Assembly: GCA_024970065.1 (NCBI GenBank)
Contig: CP103908.1
Coordinates: 1,116,001 to 1,180,000, forward strand
DNA: 64,000 nucleotides
From: Pediococcus acidilactici
GTDB lineage: Bacteria; Bacillota; Bacilli; Lactobacillales; Lactobacillaceae
Direction of reading: 5' to 3'
Below, one piece after another: positions 47,298 to 55,458 of this stretch. A program made the translations under genes and the position numbers. The notes under the pieces are model-generated. The model was given only the letters and a program-made list of their open reading frames with translations, was not told where the DNA came from and ran no database searches. Positions within the stretch are counted from its first letter, which is position 1, and each line of letters begins with the position of its first letter.

Positions 47298-48482
47298 ATG
47301 AGTGATAAAGTTAACGCACTATTAGAACGCATTAAGCCATCCGTTAAAAATACGCAAATGGCACAAGTTTTTAAATATAATGAAGAAATTTCAAAAATTC
47401 CGGGAGTGATTAAGTTAACCCTCGGAGAACCCGACTTCAACACGCCCGATCACGTCAAAGAAGCTGGCATTCAAGCCATTCGGGACAACAAGAGCCACTA
47501 CACCGCCACTGCTGGGGATCCTAAAGTACGTCAAGCGGCGGCCCAATACTTAAAACAAAAATATGGTCAAGATTACGATCCAGAAAACGAACTCGTTATT
47601 ACGGCTGGGGTGACTGGGGGAATGTACGCTACCCTAACCTCCATCATTAGCGAAGGCGACGAAGTTTTAATTCCGACACCAATTTTTCCGCTTTACTTCC
47701 CGATTGTGAAGACTAACCAAGGAAAAATCGTCTACATGAATACGGCAGAAAACAACTTCTTACTTAGCCCGGAACAATTGGAAACCACTTTGCAAGCTCA
47801 CCCGCAAGCAAAGGCAATTATCCTTAATTTTCCTTCAAACCCAACGGGGATGACTTATACTAAGGAACAGTTGACCGCACTAGCAGATATTTTACGTAAG
47901 TACGATATTTTTGTAATTAGCGACGAAATCTATAGTGACCTAATTTTCGACCAAGAGCACTACTCGATTTCCCACCTTTTACCCGACCAAACCATCGTTC
48001 TTAACGGACTTTCTAAGTCTCACGCAATGACTGGTTGGCGGGTCGGAATTATTGCCGGACCAGCCCCGTTAGTCCAGCAGATTGAAAAAATCCATGAATT
48101 ATCGGTTACTAGCATCACAACGGTTGCCCAATACGCCGCCTTGGAAGCTTTCCAAAATGGACTTAACGATAGCAAACCGATGCGCGTTGAATACCAAAAG
48201 CGTCGGGACTACCTCCACGACGCCCTCGTTAAATTAGGCATCGAATGCAGTAAACCACAAGGTACCTTTTACTTAATGGCTAAAATTCCGAGTGACTTAG
48301 AACAAGACGACTTCAAATTTAGTATGCAGCTTGCTAAGGAAGCTAAGGTTGCCGTCATCCCGGGTTCTAGTTTTGGCCCCGGCGGTGAAGGATACGTACG
48401 CTTCAGTTATGCGGCAAGTATGGACGACTTAACTAACGCGGTTGCGCGAATTGCAGAATTTCTTAAAAATAAACGAGCATAG
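47298..48482 (+). CDS. Class I/II pyridoxal-phosphate aminotransferase
   Basis: A 394-residue PLP enzyme of the AraT/PatA group. It shows LTLGEPDFNTPDHVK, the cofactor motifs NFPSNPTGM and SDEIYSDL, and the Schiff-base lysine in LSKSHAMTGWRVG. Related enzymes act on aromatic amino acids or on N-acetyl-LL-diaminopimelate in lysine synthesis; the substrate cannot be decided here. Shine-Dalgarno GAGGAGG, eight bases before ATG. Ends at a perfect terminator. Confidence 0.92.
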   Translation: MSDKVNALLERIKPSVKNTQMAQVFKYNEEISKIPGVIKLTLGEPDFNTPDHVKEAGIQAIRDNKSHYTATAGDPKVRQAAAQYLKQKYGQDYDPENELVITAGVTGGMYATLTSIISEGDEVLIPTPIFPLYFPIVKTNQGKIVYMNTAENNFLLSPEQLETTLQAHPQAKAIILNFPSNPTGMTYTKEQLTALADILRKYDIFVISDEIYSDLIFDQEHYSISHLLPDQTIVLNGLSKSHAMTGWRVGIIAGPAPLVQQIEKIHELSVTSITTVAQYAALEAFQNGLNDSKPMRVEYQKRRDYLHDALVKLGIECSKPQGTFYLMAKIPSDLEQDDFKFSMQLAKEAKVAVIPGSSFGPGGEGYVRFSYAASMDDLTNAVARIAEFLKNKRA

Positions 48483-48485
48483 TTA

Positions 48486-48530
48486 AAAATAAGAACCTGC
48501 CTACAATATTCGTAGGCAGGTTCTTATTTT
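48486..48530. terminator. Bidirectional terminator between aminotransferase and rfbB
   Basis: Perfect 19-base arms AAAATAAGAACCTGCCTAC and complement around a seven-base loop, with T tracts in both directions. Confidence 0.93.
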
Positions 48531-48543
48531 GGGCTTTTTTTGA

Positions 48544-49536
48544 TTAGTTTTCACCTTGAAATTGTCGTAAGTAGAATTTAACCGTGGTACGCAGGCCCAT
48601 TTGAAAATCGGTCTGCGGTTGCCATCCCAACTGCCGTTTAAGTTGGCTAGCGTCAATCGCGTACCGAAAATCATGGCCGGGACGATCCGTAACGTGCTGA
48701 ACTAACTGCGTATACTCTTCGACCGGTTTACCAGTCAATTCAGCCAAAACAGTCAATAGCTCCCCCACCAGTTGTCGGTTACTTAGCGGATGGTTTGCTC
48801 CTACATTAAAACGTACGCCCGGCTTTGCTCGGAAAACCACTTGCCAAATTGCTTCGCAGTGGTCCCTAACGTATATCCAATCCCGCACGTTGTCTCCGGT
48901 GCCATATAGTGGGATGGTTTTCCCCCGAAGCGCGTTAAAAATAACTTTGGGAATTAATTTTTCGGGGTGTTGGTAAGGCCCAAAATTATTACTGGCGTTC
49001 GTAATTGAAATTGGCACCCCAAAAGTTCTTCCATAGGACTGAACTAACAGATCCGCACTCGCCTTGGAAGCCGAATACGGACTGCTCGGTTGGTACGGAC
49101 TCGTTTCGGTAAAACTTCCCTTCGCCCCCAAGAATCCATAAACTTCGTCAGTACTAACTTGGTGAAACCGTTTATGAGTGAACTTTCCCGTCCATAACTC
49201 CCTGAATTCTTCAATGAGGTTAAACGTACCGTTCACGTTAGTCGTAACGAATTTTGCGGGATCAGCAATGCTTTGATCCACGTGCGATTCGGCAGCAAAA
49301 TTGATTACCACCTCCGGACGGAAATCCTGAAAGACTTGATGAACTTGCGCCCGGTCAGCAATGTCTCCTTGGCAAAATTGGTAATTCTTTTCCTCTGCCA
49401 CGGTCAGGTTGGTTAAATCAGCGGCGTAGGTTAGCTTATCTAGATTTAAAAAGTCAAACTCAGGAAAGCGGGGCACCCACATATTCATAAAATTGGCACC
49501 AATAAAGCCCGCGCCTCCAGTAACTAAAACCCTCAT
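48544..49536 (-). CDS. rfbB: dTDP-glucose 4,6-dehydratase
   Basis: A 330-residue extended short-chain dehydrogenase that makes dTDP-4-keto-6-deoxyglucose, the second step of dTDP-rhamnose synthesis. It has the NAD motif TGGAGFIGANF, the catalytic SADEVYG-equivalent VSTDEVYGFLG, and the YSASKAS Tyr-Lys pair. No rfbA, rfbC or rfbD is in the window, so it is isolated from its usual operon. A promoter-like pair is at 49654-49682. Confidence 0.92.
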   Translation of the reverse strand: MRVLVTGGAGFIGANFMNMWVPRFPEFDFLNLDKLTYAADLTNLTVAEEKNYQFCQGDIADRAQVHQVFQDFRPEVVINFAAESHVDQSIADPAKFVTTNVNGTFNLIEEFRELWTGKFTHKRFHQVSTDEVYGFLGAKGSFTETSPYQPSSPYSASKASADLLVQSYGRTFGVPISITNASNNFGPYQHPEKLIPKVIFNALRGKTIPLYGTGDNVRDWIYVRDHCEAIWQVVFRAKPGVRFNVGANHPLSNRQLVGELLTVLAELTGKPVEEYTQLVQHVTDRPGHDFRYAIDASQLKRQLGWQPQTDFQMGLRTTVKFYLRQFQGEN

Positions 49537-49979
49537 TTTATGGTTCCTACCCTTTGATTAAATTAATTGTTTTTAAGTTTCCCACTAAGAACCCTGCTAA
49601 ATTTGAGTCAAATCACGGGTTCGAGCTTTGTTAGCTTTAAAGTGGTTGACTAAAGCATACCCGTCGAATTATCAAGCGTCAACCTCCCCCAAACCTTCTC
49701 AATGTAAAGCATTATTTTTAGCTTTCACTCTTTTAACCGCCCGAAGCTTCCCAAGCAAGGTACCAAAATATTTCTCAATTATGGAATAAATGAGCGTTGG
49801 ACAACGGTCGGAGGTTTGGTGAGCGCTGACTAAAAATCGACCATTATGCTGAATTTAGGCATAATGATCGATTTGGGTTAAGCGGCATAAACTAACTTTG
49901 GCGCACGTTTTGGTTCTGGAAAAGTCAAAACACTAGGTTAATTTTTTAGCTTCGTTCATACCTAATTTACTTAAATTAA
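49537..49979 (-). other. rfbB-flavodoxin intergenic region
   Basis: Holds the flavodoxin terminator (49834-49874) and, on the minus strand, a TTGACG/TATGCT pair with 17-base spacing (49654-49682) that may be the rfbB promoter, with a leader of about 110 bases. No coding frame or known element was recognised in the rest. Confidence 0.45.
49834..49874 (-). terminator. Terminator of the flavodoxin gene
   Basis: Sixteen-base arms AAATCGAtCATTATGC and complement (one mismatch) with five T residues on the minus strand. Confidence 0.8.
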
Positions 49980-50438
49980 TTATTTTACTAATTCATCAAC
50001 CCACGCAGCTAAGTCTGCATCTCCACCGTGTCCAGCCTTAACTTGCAAATTTCCAGCCCATTCTTTGAAAGTCTTTTCAAAAATTCCGGGATCGCCACCG
50101 AATGTATAAAATGGCGCCACTATTCCTTGATAGCCTTGTAAATTTGCTAGGAAGGAATGGATTGGAGTTGCCGGTGCCCCATTCCAAACCGGACTACCTA
50201 CCAAGATTAGATCATACGAGCTTACATCTGGAACCGCTTTCGAAAGTGGTGGAAAATTGCCAGTTTCCGTTTGTTTAGTCGCCTGCTCTGAAACTTCCGT
50301 CATTTCGTCACTAAAGGTTCCGGGGGCAACTTCAATGGTAAACTGGTATGCAGCCGGAAGTAATTCGGCAAGTGCTTCCGCCACTTTGGCAGTCGTTCCC
50401 GTCCGTGAATACGTCGCAATCAAAACTTTTTTAGCCAT
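49980..50438 (-). CDS. Flavodoxin-like protein
   Basis: A 152-residue protein with the FMN phosphate loop YSRTGTTAKVAEAL (residues 10-23), the second flavin contact LVGSPVWNGAPATP and the third YTFGGDPGIFEK. It likely carries electrons in a redox reaction; partner unknown. A perfect 9-2-9 inverted repeat stands 75 bases upstream (50512-50531). Confidence 0.9.
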   Translation of the reverse strand: MAKKVLIATYSRTGTTAKVAEALAELLPAAYQFTIEVAPGTFSDEMTEVSEQATKQTETGNFPPLSKAVPDVSSYDLILVGSPVWNGAPATPIHSFLANLQGYQGIVAPFYTFGGDPGIFEKTFKEWAGNLQVKAGHGGDADLAAWVDELVK

Positions 50439-50538
50439 TTAAAACCATCCTTTCTTTGTTTAGCATTTCACACTTATACTATAACGCTTTTTAGGTACTT
50501 TGCGGAGTACTTTTGTAAAACATTTTACAAACTTTCGG

Positions 50539-50988
50539 TTATTCTAAAACCATATCTAAATGTGGAATGTTATCTTCTAAATACACTTCTGAAACTGGTT
50601 TAAAGCCAAACTGCGCGTAAAAATCTTGCAAATAACTTTGAGCGGCAATTTTAACCGGACGATTGCCTTCCGCCCGTTTAATTTCGGCGAGGGTTGTTTG
50701 TATTAAACGTTGTGCTAGGTGCCGGCCCCGGAATTCTTTGACTACCAATACCCGGCCGAAACTAACGTAAGTCGGATCGTCATGCGGGACAATCCGTGCG
50801 TAAGCGACTAATTGACCATTATTCTTCAACATTACGTGCCGAGCATTTTGGTCCTTTTCGTCGACTTCTTGATATGGACAATTTTGCTCCACCACGAAAA
50901 CTTTAACCCGTTCTTGAAAAACTTCCCATAACTCGGTAGGTGTCATATCCGCCGTTTTTTTAATTATTACCGTCAAATCTGCTGTCAT
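50539..50988 (-). CDS. GNAT acetyltransferase (ElaA-like)
   Basis: A 149-residue N-acetyltransferase with the ElaA-type start LWEVFQERVKVFVVEQNCPYQEVDEKD-type region, the acetyl-CoA loop VVKEFRGRHLAQRLI and DFYAQFGFKPVSEVYLEDNIPH. Substrate unknown. The start at 50988 is chosen for GAGGGG six bases upstream; the frame remains open a further 30 codons. Confidence 0.88.
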   Translation of the reverse strand: MTADLTVIIKKTADMTPTELWEVFQERVKVFVVEQNCPYQEVDEKDQNARHVMLKNNGQLVAYARIVPHDDPTYVSFGRVLVVKEFRGRHLAQRLIQTTLAEIKRAEGNRPVKIAAQSYLQDFYAQFGFKPVSEVYLEDNIPHLDMVLE

Positions 50989-51089
50989 TAAGATCCCCTC
51001 TTCCAAAACTTTTACTAATTCAGGTACAGTATACTCTTTCTGGATTAACAACTGGAAATTTAACTTAGGTTTGCGCAAGTCTTGGTCGG

Positions 51090-52727
51090 TTAAATCCCTG
51101 GTTGAGTGACCTTAATTAAGTGACCGTCTTCAATTTCTAAAATTGCATCGTATAATCGTTCATCAGCTTCACTTAGTTTATGGGTCACATGGATACAAGT
51201 CTGGTTTTTAAGGGTCATAAGTTCTTTTTCAATAGTTTGTGCGGTAGGTTTATCCAACGCACTTGTAAATTCATCAAGTAATAGAATTGGCGCCTTACGG
51301 ATTAACGCGCGGGCAATCGAAATCCGTTGCCGTTCTCCCCCTGACAAAGAAATTCCAGCCTCTTTAATGGGGGTGTCCAACCCTTGTGGGAGCTTTTGAA
51401 TTAACGGTTGAAGTCCCGCGCTCGTTATCGCAGCGTTAATTTCGTGATCCGTAAAGTTTTTAAACAAGGTAACGTTTTCCCGGACCGTTCCTGAGAAAAT
51501 AAATACGTTTTGGTGAATCATGGAAAACAAACCCAAAAAGCTTTCATCAGTAATTTCGCGATAATTACGGTCATCTACATACATTTCGCCACTATAACTT
51601 GCGTAACAATTTTGAATCAACCGCAGTAGAGTCGATTTACCACCCCCACTTTTGCCGGTTATTGCATACTTCTTACCCTTTTGAAACACAAAGTTAAAAT
51701 CTTGGATTGCTGGCTTCTCACCGTCATAACTAAAATTGACCGTCGCTAACGAAATTGCTTGGTCAAAAGAACTCTGTGGTTGCGCATTTGGATCGTTATT
51801 CGCTCCTCCGCCGTCAAGTATTTTTGCTAGTTGTTTACGCATGGTATTCGTAGATTTACTGTTATTGACCGCCACTAGCATCATATTGATTGGGTTCATC
51901 ACGCTATTTAATAACTGAACAATCGCAATCAGCGATCCCATAACTAACGCGCCACTGATTACAAACCAACTTCCGAGGATCATGATGGAAAAGATGATCA
52001 AAATCACTAAATTTTCGTTAACCACCTTAGTAATTCCCTGACGAACGTTAAACTTCAGCTTAATCTCTTCCAAATTGTAGTTGTAATGGTCAAACTGCTC
52101 CTGCATTTTATCTTGTGCGTTAAAGGAACGAACCACTTCGTACCCGGCGACTAGATCTTTAGCTTTGCTAGTAAAGTCCACCATTTTTTTCTGAATATTG
52201 GTCCGTAACCCGCTCAACCCCATTCCAGTAAACGACGAAGCTGCTAGAAAAAAGGCGGAGATGGCTAACACTCCAATCGAAAACTGCCAGTTAATTACCA
52301 CTAATGAAAGAATTGCAATCACAAAGGTAACCGCCGCTTGGACAATTAAAAAGTATGATTTGTAGTAGTTATCTTCAATCGTGGTCATGTCATTGGTTAG
52401 GATGGAGATGTATTCGCCGTTGCTTTTACTAAAGTAACTTTGGTAATCCCGTTCCATAATGGCGTGATAAACGTCCCGTCGTAAGTCCTCCATCTTACTT
52501 TTAATATATCGCGCCACTAAAACTTCCTTTAAATAGTTAATTAAAAAGTACGTTGCTATGTAAAGTATTGAAATACCAACCGACCGCTTTAAGGCAGCAA
52601 AATCCTTATTCATGGCGCAGTCTAAAATCAATTTCATTAAAAAAGCGACCAAAACTACCATTATTGAAGAAAGCGCCGTCATAACGGTGGCTAAAAGTTT
52701 TAAAATTCGATGACTTTCATTTTCCAT
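51090..52727 (-). CDS. ABC exporter half-transporter (permease-ATPase fusion)
   Basis: A 545-residue protein with six membrane segments (about residues 10-290) fused to an ATPase domain. Walker A GKSGGGKST, Q-loop HQNVFIFSG, signature LSGGERQRISIARAL, Walker B ILLLDEFTSALD and H-loop HVTHK are intact. The substrate (drug, lipid or peptide) is unknown; no partner half-transporter is adjacent, so it may act as a homodimer. Confidence 0.9.
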   Translation of the reverse strand: MENESHRILKLLATVMTALSSIMVVLVAFLMKLILDCAMNKDFAALKRSVGISILYIATYFLINYLKEVLVARYIKSKMEDLRRDVYHAIMERDYQSYFSKSNGEYISILTNDMTTIEDNYYKSYFLIVQAAVTFVIAILSLVVINWQFSIGVLAISAFFLAASSFTGMGLSGLRTNIQKKMVDFTSKAKDLVAGYEVVRSFNAQDKMQEQFDHYNYNLEEIKLKFNVRQGITKVVNENLVILIIFSIMILGSWFVISGALVMGSLIAIVQLLNSVMNPINMMLVAVNNSKSTNTMRKQLAKILDGGGANNDPNAQPQSSFDQAISLATVNFSYDGEKPAIQDFNFVFQKGKKYAITGKSGGGKSTLLRLIQNCYASYSGEMYVDDRNYREITDESFLGLFSMIHQNVFIFSGTVRENVTLFKNFTDHEINAAITSAGLQPLIQKLPQGLDTPIKEAGISLSGGERQRISIARALIRKAPILLLDEFTSALDKPTAQTIEKELMTLKNQTCIHVTHKLSEADERLYDAILEIEDGHLIKVTQPGI

Positions 52728-52763
52728 TGTGCCCCTCCTTTAGTACCTACGAATTTAGTTAAC

Positions 52764-52791
52764 AGTATACACTTTATTAAAATATTGCCAA
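52764..52791 (-). promoter_or_regulatory. Promoter of the ABC exporter gene
   Basis: TTGGCA (52786-52791) and TATACT (52764-52769), 16-base spacing, 37 bases before the ATG. Confidence 0.75.
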
Positions 52792-52855
52792 ACGTGGTTA
52801 AGCCAACCTTGATTATATTTGATAACGTAAGGTAACTAGCAAGCCTTGGGCTAAT

Positions 52856-52918
52856 AAAAAAGCTCTAACCAGAAGTAGATTTAGGTACCTACCTAAATTT
52901 ACTTAGTTAGAGCGGTTT
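52856..52918 (-). terminator. Terminator of the nitroreductase gene
   Basis: Long stem: GCTCTAAC/GTTAGAGC outer helix and ATTTAGGTA/TACCTAAAT inner helix, followed by TTTTTT on the minus strand, immediately after the stop. Confidence 0.88.
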
Positions 52919-52920
52919 TT

Positions 52921-53658
52921 TTAATTTAATGTAAATCCTTGTTCTAATAAAAACGGAGCCATCTCTTTGCGCCGGGGTTCAGAAAAAAAATCCGTCATCT
53001 TCCGGACCCAATCAGTATCTTGGGCGTGAGTCGCGCGTTTAGCGTAGTAAGTCTGTGTAATTGCTTGATATTGACTTAAATCTTGGGCAGCCTGGCGATC
53101 ATAACCATTTTTGAAGGTGTTATTACGTAGTGGCATTCGGGGCTTAATCGCATTTTTTCGCGTAGGTTCCCCCACCGTTATACCAAACAAAGGCACTGTA
53201 AATTTGGGTAAGTTTAACAAATCCCGTACGGTTGCTAAATCGTTACGGATACCGCCAATGTAGCAAATCCCTAAACCTAAAGATTCTGCAGCAACGGCCA
53301 AGTTTTCTCCGGCAATCGCGGTGTCAACAATGGCTACCGTCAACGCCTCCATGTTCTTAATCCCATCTAGAGGAAGATTTTGTTGCCGTAAAATTTCGGC
53401 TTGGCGATATAGGTCAGCAACGAAAATAAAGAATGCTCCACTTTGGTTTACGTAGGACGCACTTTTTGAAATTTCAGCAAGCTGACCACGAATGGTCCGA
53501 TCCGTCACGTCAATAATCGAGGTAGCTTGCACAAAATTTGACGAAGCACCCGCGTGTGCAGCAACTATCAATTGTTCCTTAACCCTATCCGTAAGTGGAG
53601 TATCCTTAAAATTTCTTACAGAAGTATGCTTGTTCATCAATTCAATCACGTTATCCAA
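52921..53658 (-). CDS. Nitroreductase-family NAD(P)H-dependent flavin oxidoreductase
   Basis: A 245-residue FMN enzyme of the NfsA/NfrA type. FMN-contact features are NKHTSVRNFKDTPL at the N-terminus, AGASSNFVQATSII, and AVAAESLGLGICYIGGIRND. It probably reduces quinones, flavins or nitro compounds. The promoter has an extended -10 (TGC TATAAT) followed by a perfect 8-3-8 palindrome, suggesting control by a redox- or quinone-sensing repressor. Confidence 0.9.
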   Translation of the reverse strand: MDNVIELMNKHTSVRNFKDTPLTDRVKEQLIVAAHAGASSNFVQATSIIDVTDRTIRGQLAEISKSASYVNQSGAFFIFVADLYRQAEILRQQNLPLDGIKNMEALTVAIVDTAIAGENLAVAAESLGLGICYIGGIRNDLATVRDLLNLPKFTVPLFGITVGEPTRKNAIKPRMPLRNNTFKNGYDRQAAQDLSQYQAITQTYYAKRATHAQDTDWVRKMTDFFSEPRRKEMAPFLLEQGFTLN

Positions 53659-53685
53659 TAGCTTTCCCTCAATTCATGCTTACTT

Positions 53686-53715
53686 ATTGTCAATAATTGA
53701 CAATCCATTATAGCA
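53686..53715 (-). promoter_or_regulatory. Extended -10 promoter and palindromic operator of the nitroreductase gene
   Basis: TGCTATAAT on the minus strand (53707-53715) is followed directly by ATTGTCAAttaTTGACAAT (53686-53704), a perfect palindrome that would lie at the transcription start. Confidence 0.65.
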
Positions 53716-53750
53716 CTGCACATTCTGGAAAAGCACATTAAATATGGACG

Positions 53751-53801
53751 TAAAAAGTCCTTATGACTAAAAGCCGTACTGCGCTCCTAACCATAAGGAC
53801 T
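53751..53801 (-). terminator. Terminator of the KGG-repeat gene
   Basis: Ten-base arms AGTCCTTATG/CATAAGGACT with a 26-base loop and five T residues on the minus strand. Confidence 0.7.
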
Positions 53802-53862
53802 GGATTGTAGAAAAAAACTTGTATTTTTTTAAAAATGTTTTATACTAAATGCAAGATTATAA

Positions 53863-54240
53863 TTAATCGTCGTCGGAGTTAGCTCTTCCACCTTTTTTAC
53901 CAATTTCTTGGTAAAAGTCCTTGCCATGGGATTTGGAAGTTGCTTCTCCGCCTTTTTTTCCATTTTTTTGGTAGAATTCTTCATCATGAGCTTCAGAAGT
54001 TGCTTCTCCGCCCTTTTCACCGATGTCTTGGTAGAAATCTTTGTCGTGAGTTTCTGAAGTTGCTTCCCCGCCTTTTTCACCAATGTCTTGGTAGAAATCC
54101 TTGTCATGTGAATCTGCAGTCGCTTCGCCACCCTTTTTACCAATGTCTTGGTAGAAATCCTTGTCGTGCGATTTTGCGGTTGCTTCTCCGCCCTTCTTGC
54201 CTGCTTCTTCCCGAGTCATCTTTTCTTCTTCTTTAGCCAT
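53863..54240 (-). CDS. KGG-repeat (GsiB-like) stress protein
   Basis: A 125-residue, very hydrophilic protein built of six KGG units with a period of about 20 residues (KKGGEATAKSHDKDFYQDIG type). The same repeat occurs in GsiB-type general stress proteins and hydrophilin-like proteins thought to protect cells in desiccation or osmotic stress. The start follows AAGGAGG at eight bases. Repeats are also visible at DNA level (60-base period), so copy number could vary. Confidence 0.9.
   Translation of the reverse strand: MAKEEEKMTREEAGKKGGEATAKSHDKDFYQDIGKKGGEATADSHDKDFYQDIGEKGGEATSETHDKDFYQDIGEKGGEATSEAHDEEFYQKNGKKGGEATSKSHGKDFYQEIGKKGGRANSDDD
53878..54209 (-). repeat. Tandem 60-bp repeats inside the KGG gene
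   Basis: Five to six 60-base units encode the KGG-EAT-SHDKDFYQ module; neighbouring units differ mainly at third codon positions. Confidence 0.85.
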
Positions 54241-54280
54241 GTTTCATTCCTCCTTGAATTAGTTTTTTTCTACGAGTGTT

Positions 54281-54309
54281 ATGTTAAATGGTTTTTAAAG
54301 CGATTACAA
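54281..54309 (-). promoter_or_regulatory. Promoter of the KGG-repeat gene
   Basis: TTGTAA (54304-54309) and TAACAT (54281-54286), 17-base spacing. Confidence 0.55.
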
Positions 54310-54540
54310 ATTTAACGCTTGTAGATGCTCAGAAAAAATTGGGAAAGTATCGGCCCCCTTTATATTCTGCTAAAACAGCCAAGCACAGGCATTCTTAGCG
54401 ATATTCGGTTGTGTTAATGCTGGGGTAATTTTAATTAGCTTAAGCCCAATGATCACCTTCCTAAAAAGATTTCAGCAAGTATGATTTAAAATTTTAATTA
54501 ATTAACTACCAGAATTACCTTAATAACTTAATTAAGGTAT
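54310..54540. other. Intergenic region, no gene recognised
   Basis: Contains only a small ACCTTAAT/ATTAAGGT hairpin (54517-54538). A 36-codon frame from 54290 on the plus strand lacks a ribosome site and is not supported. Confidence 0.4.
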
Positions 54541-54553
54541 TTTGGGGCATAAT

Positions 54554-54613
54554 GTCCTCCGCGCCTACATCATTTTAAGTTTACTAAATCAGCCCGCAAT
54601 TGCGGGTTTTTTT
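54554..54613 (+). ncRNA. Candidate small RNA with orphan terminator
   Basis: A strong plus-strand terminator (CCCGCAATTGCGGG, 54593-54606, then seven T residues) has no plus-strand gene before it back to 48482. A CATAAT box at 54548-54553 could start a roughly 55-base RNA that carries TCCTCC (54555-54560), complementary to Shine-Dalgarno sequences. No -35 box is obvious. Confidence 0.35.
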
Positions 54614-54829
54614 GTATGTTTAGCATAAGAGATAATTAATCAAAACCAGTTAACTTTTCTTTTTTTATTTATTATTTGCTTGTATAATACGGGTTAAAAT
54701 CAAATTATTTTTCATAAGGTTAACCCACAAGTGTAAAATTACACCGAAATCAATTTTTATAGCATTATTTGATTTACGACCAACAATCTGATGTCTATAA
54801 AAGCTGTACATTATTGGGAGGAATTTTAT

Positions 54830-55339
54830 ATGAATAAGTTATTGGACAGATTTGATCCATTTATGTTTGTCGTCGGGATCTTAAGTATTTTCGTTGCAGT
54901 CATTTCTTTAAGAAATCCCCTAGCAACCTTCAGTGCGGTAGTCGTTATTGCAGCAATTACCGCAATTTTGTCCGGGATTTACAAGTTAACCGTTCTTAGA
55001 GGTGCTTTAGAAAATTCTGGATGGGTCGTTTTTAACGCGGTCGTTGACATTATTATCGGAATTTTAATGTTGTTCAACGGAAAGTTTGGCATTCTATTTG
55101 TCGCAATTTCGTTTGCAATTATGTTCTTGATGGATTCAATAATATCGTTATGGCTTTCGAACATTATCAAGTTAGTTAACGAAAAGTATTTTATGGTTGA
55201 CGTGATTTTATCCGTAATTGGCATTATTTTAGGTGTTCTTTTATTGATTTATCCCGCCTTTTCAATCTTATCAATCTATTACCTAGTAGGATTATTCTTT
55301 ATGATTACTGGGATTGGTGCGATTATTCACTCAATTTAA
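54830..55339 (+). CDS. HdeD-like DUF308 membrane protein
   Basis: A 169-residue membrane protein with six hydrophobic segments arranged as repeated two-helix units (FVVGILSIFVAVISL, IIIGILMLFNGKFGIL, VIGIILGVLLLIYP and others), typical of the DUF308/HdeD family, linked to acid stress in enterobacteria. The start at 54830 has GGGAGG seven bases upstream. A TATAAT at 54685 and a perfect palindrome GTGTAAaaTTACAC-type site (54731-54744) lie upstream. Confidence 0.8.
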   Translation: MNKLLDRFDPFMFVVGILSIFVAVISLRNPLATFSAVVVIAAITAILSGIYKLTVLRGALENSGWVVFNAVVDIIIGILMLFNGKFGILFVAISFAIMFLMDSIISLWLSNIIKLVNEKYFMVDVILSVIGIILGVLLLIYPAFSILSIYYLVGLFFMITGIGAIIHSI

Positions 55340-55358
55340 TTTGCTAAATTAAATGCCG

Positions 55359-55405
55359 ATTCCCGTTCTGGTGACTAGACGCAGTTCGATTCTGTGTACG
55401 GGAAT
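55359..55405 (+). other. Hairpin between HdeD-like and SemiSWEET genes
   Basis: ATTCCCGT and ACGGGAAT arms enclose a smaller ACGCAG/CTGTGT helix; no T tract follows, so it is not a standard terminator. Confidence 0.5.
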
Positions 55406-55458
55406 AAGTCCAAACATTGATGACTTTAAAAGCTAAGTCGTTTTAGGAGATGAGTTTT

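Noticed and set aside
51090-52727. ABC exporter plus YxeA protein as part of a bacteriocin system
   Set aside because: They are 9 kb apart, no double-glycine leader peptide, precursor gene or two-component regulator was found.
53829-54143. Second long minus-strand frame within the KGG repeats
   Set aside because: It is the same repeats read in another frame; repetitive DNA keeps several frames open.
54290-54400. 36-codon frame on the plus strand, starting ATG GTT TTT AAA
   Set aside because: No Shine-Dalgarno sequence and no recognisable peptide feature; it overlaps the KGG gene promoter region.
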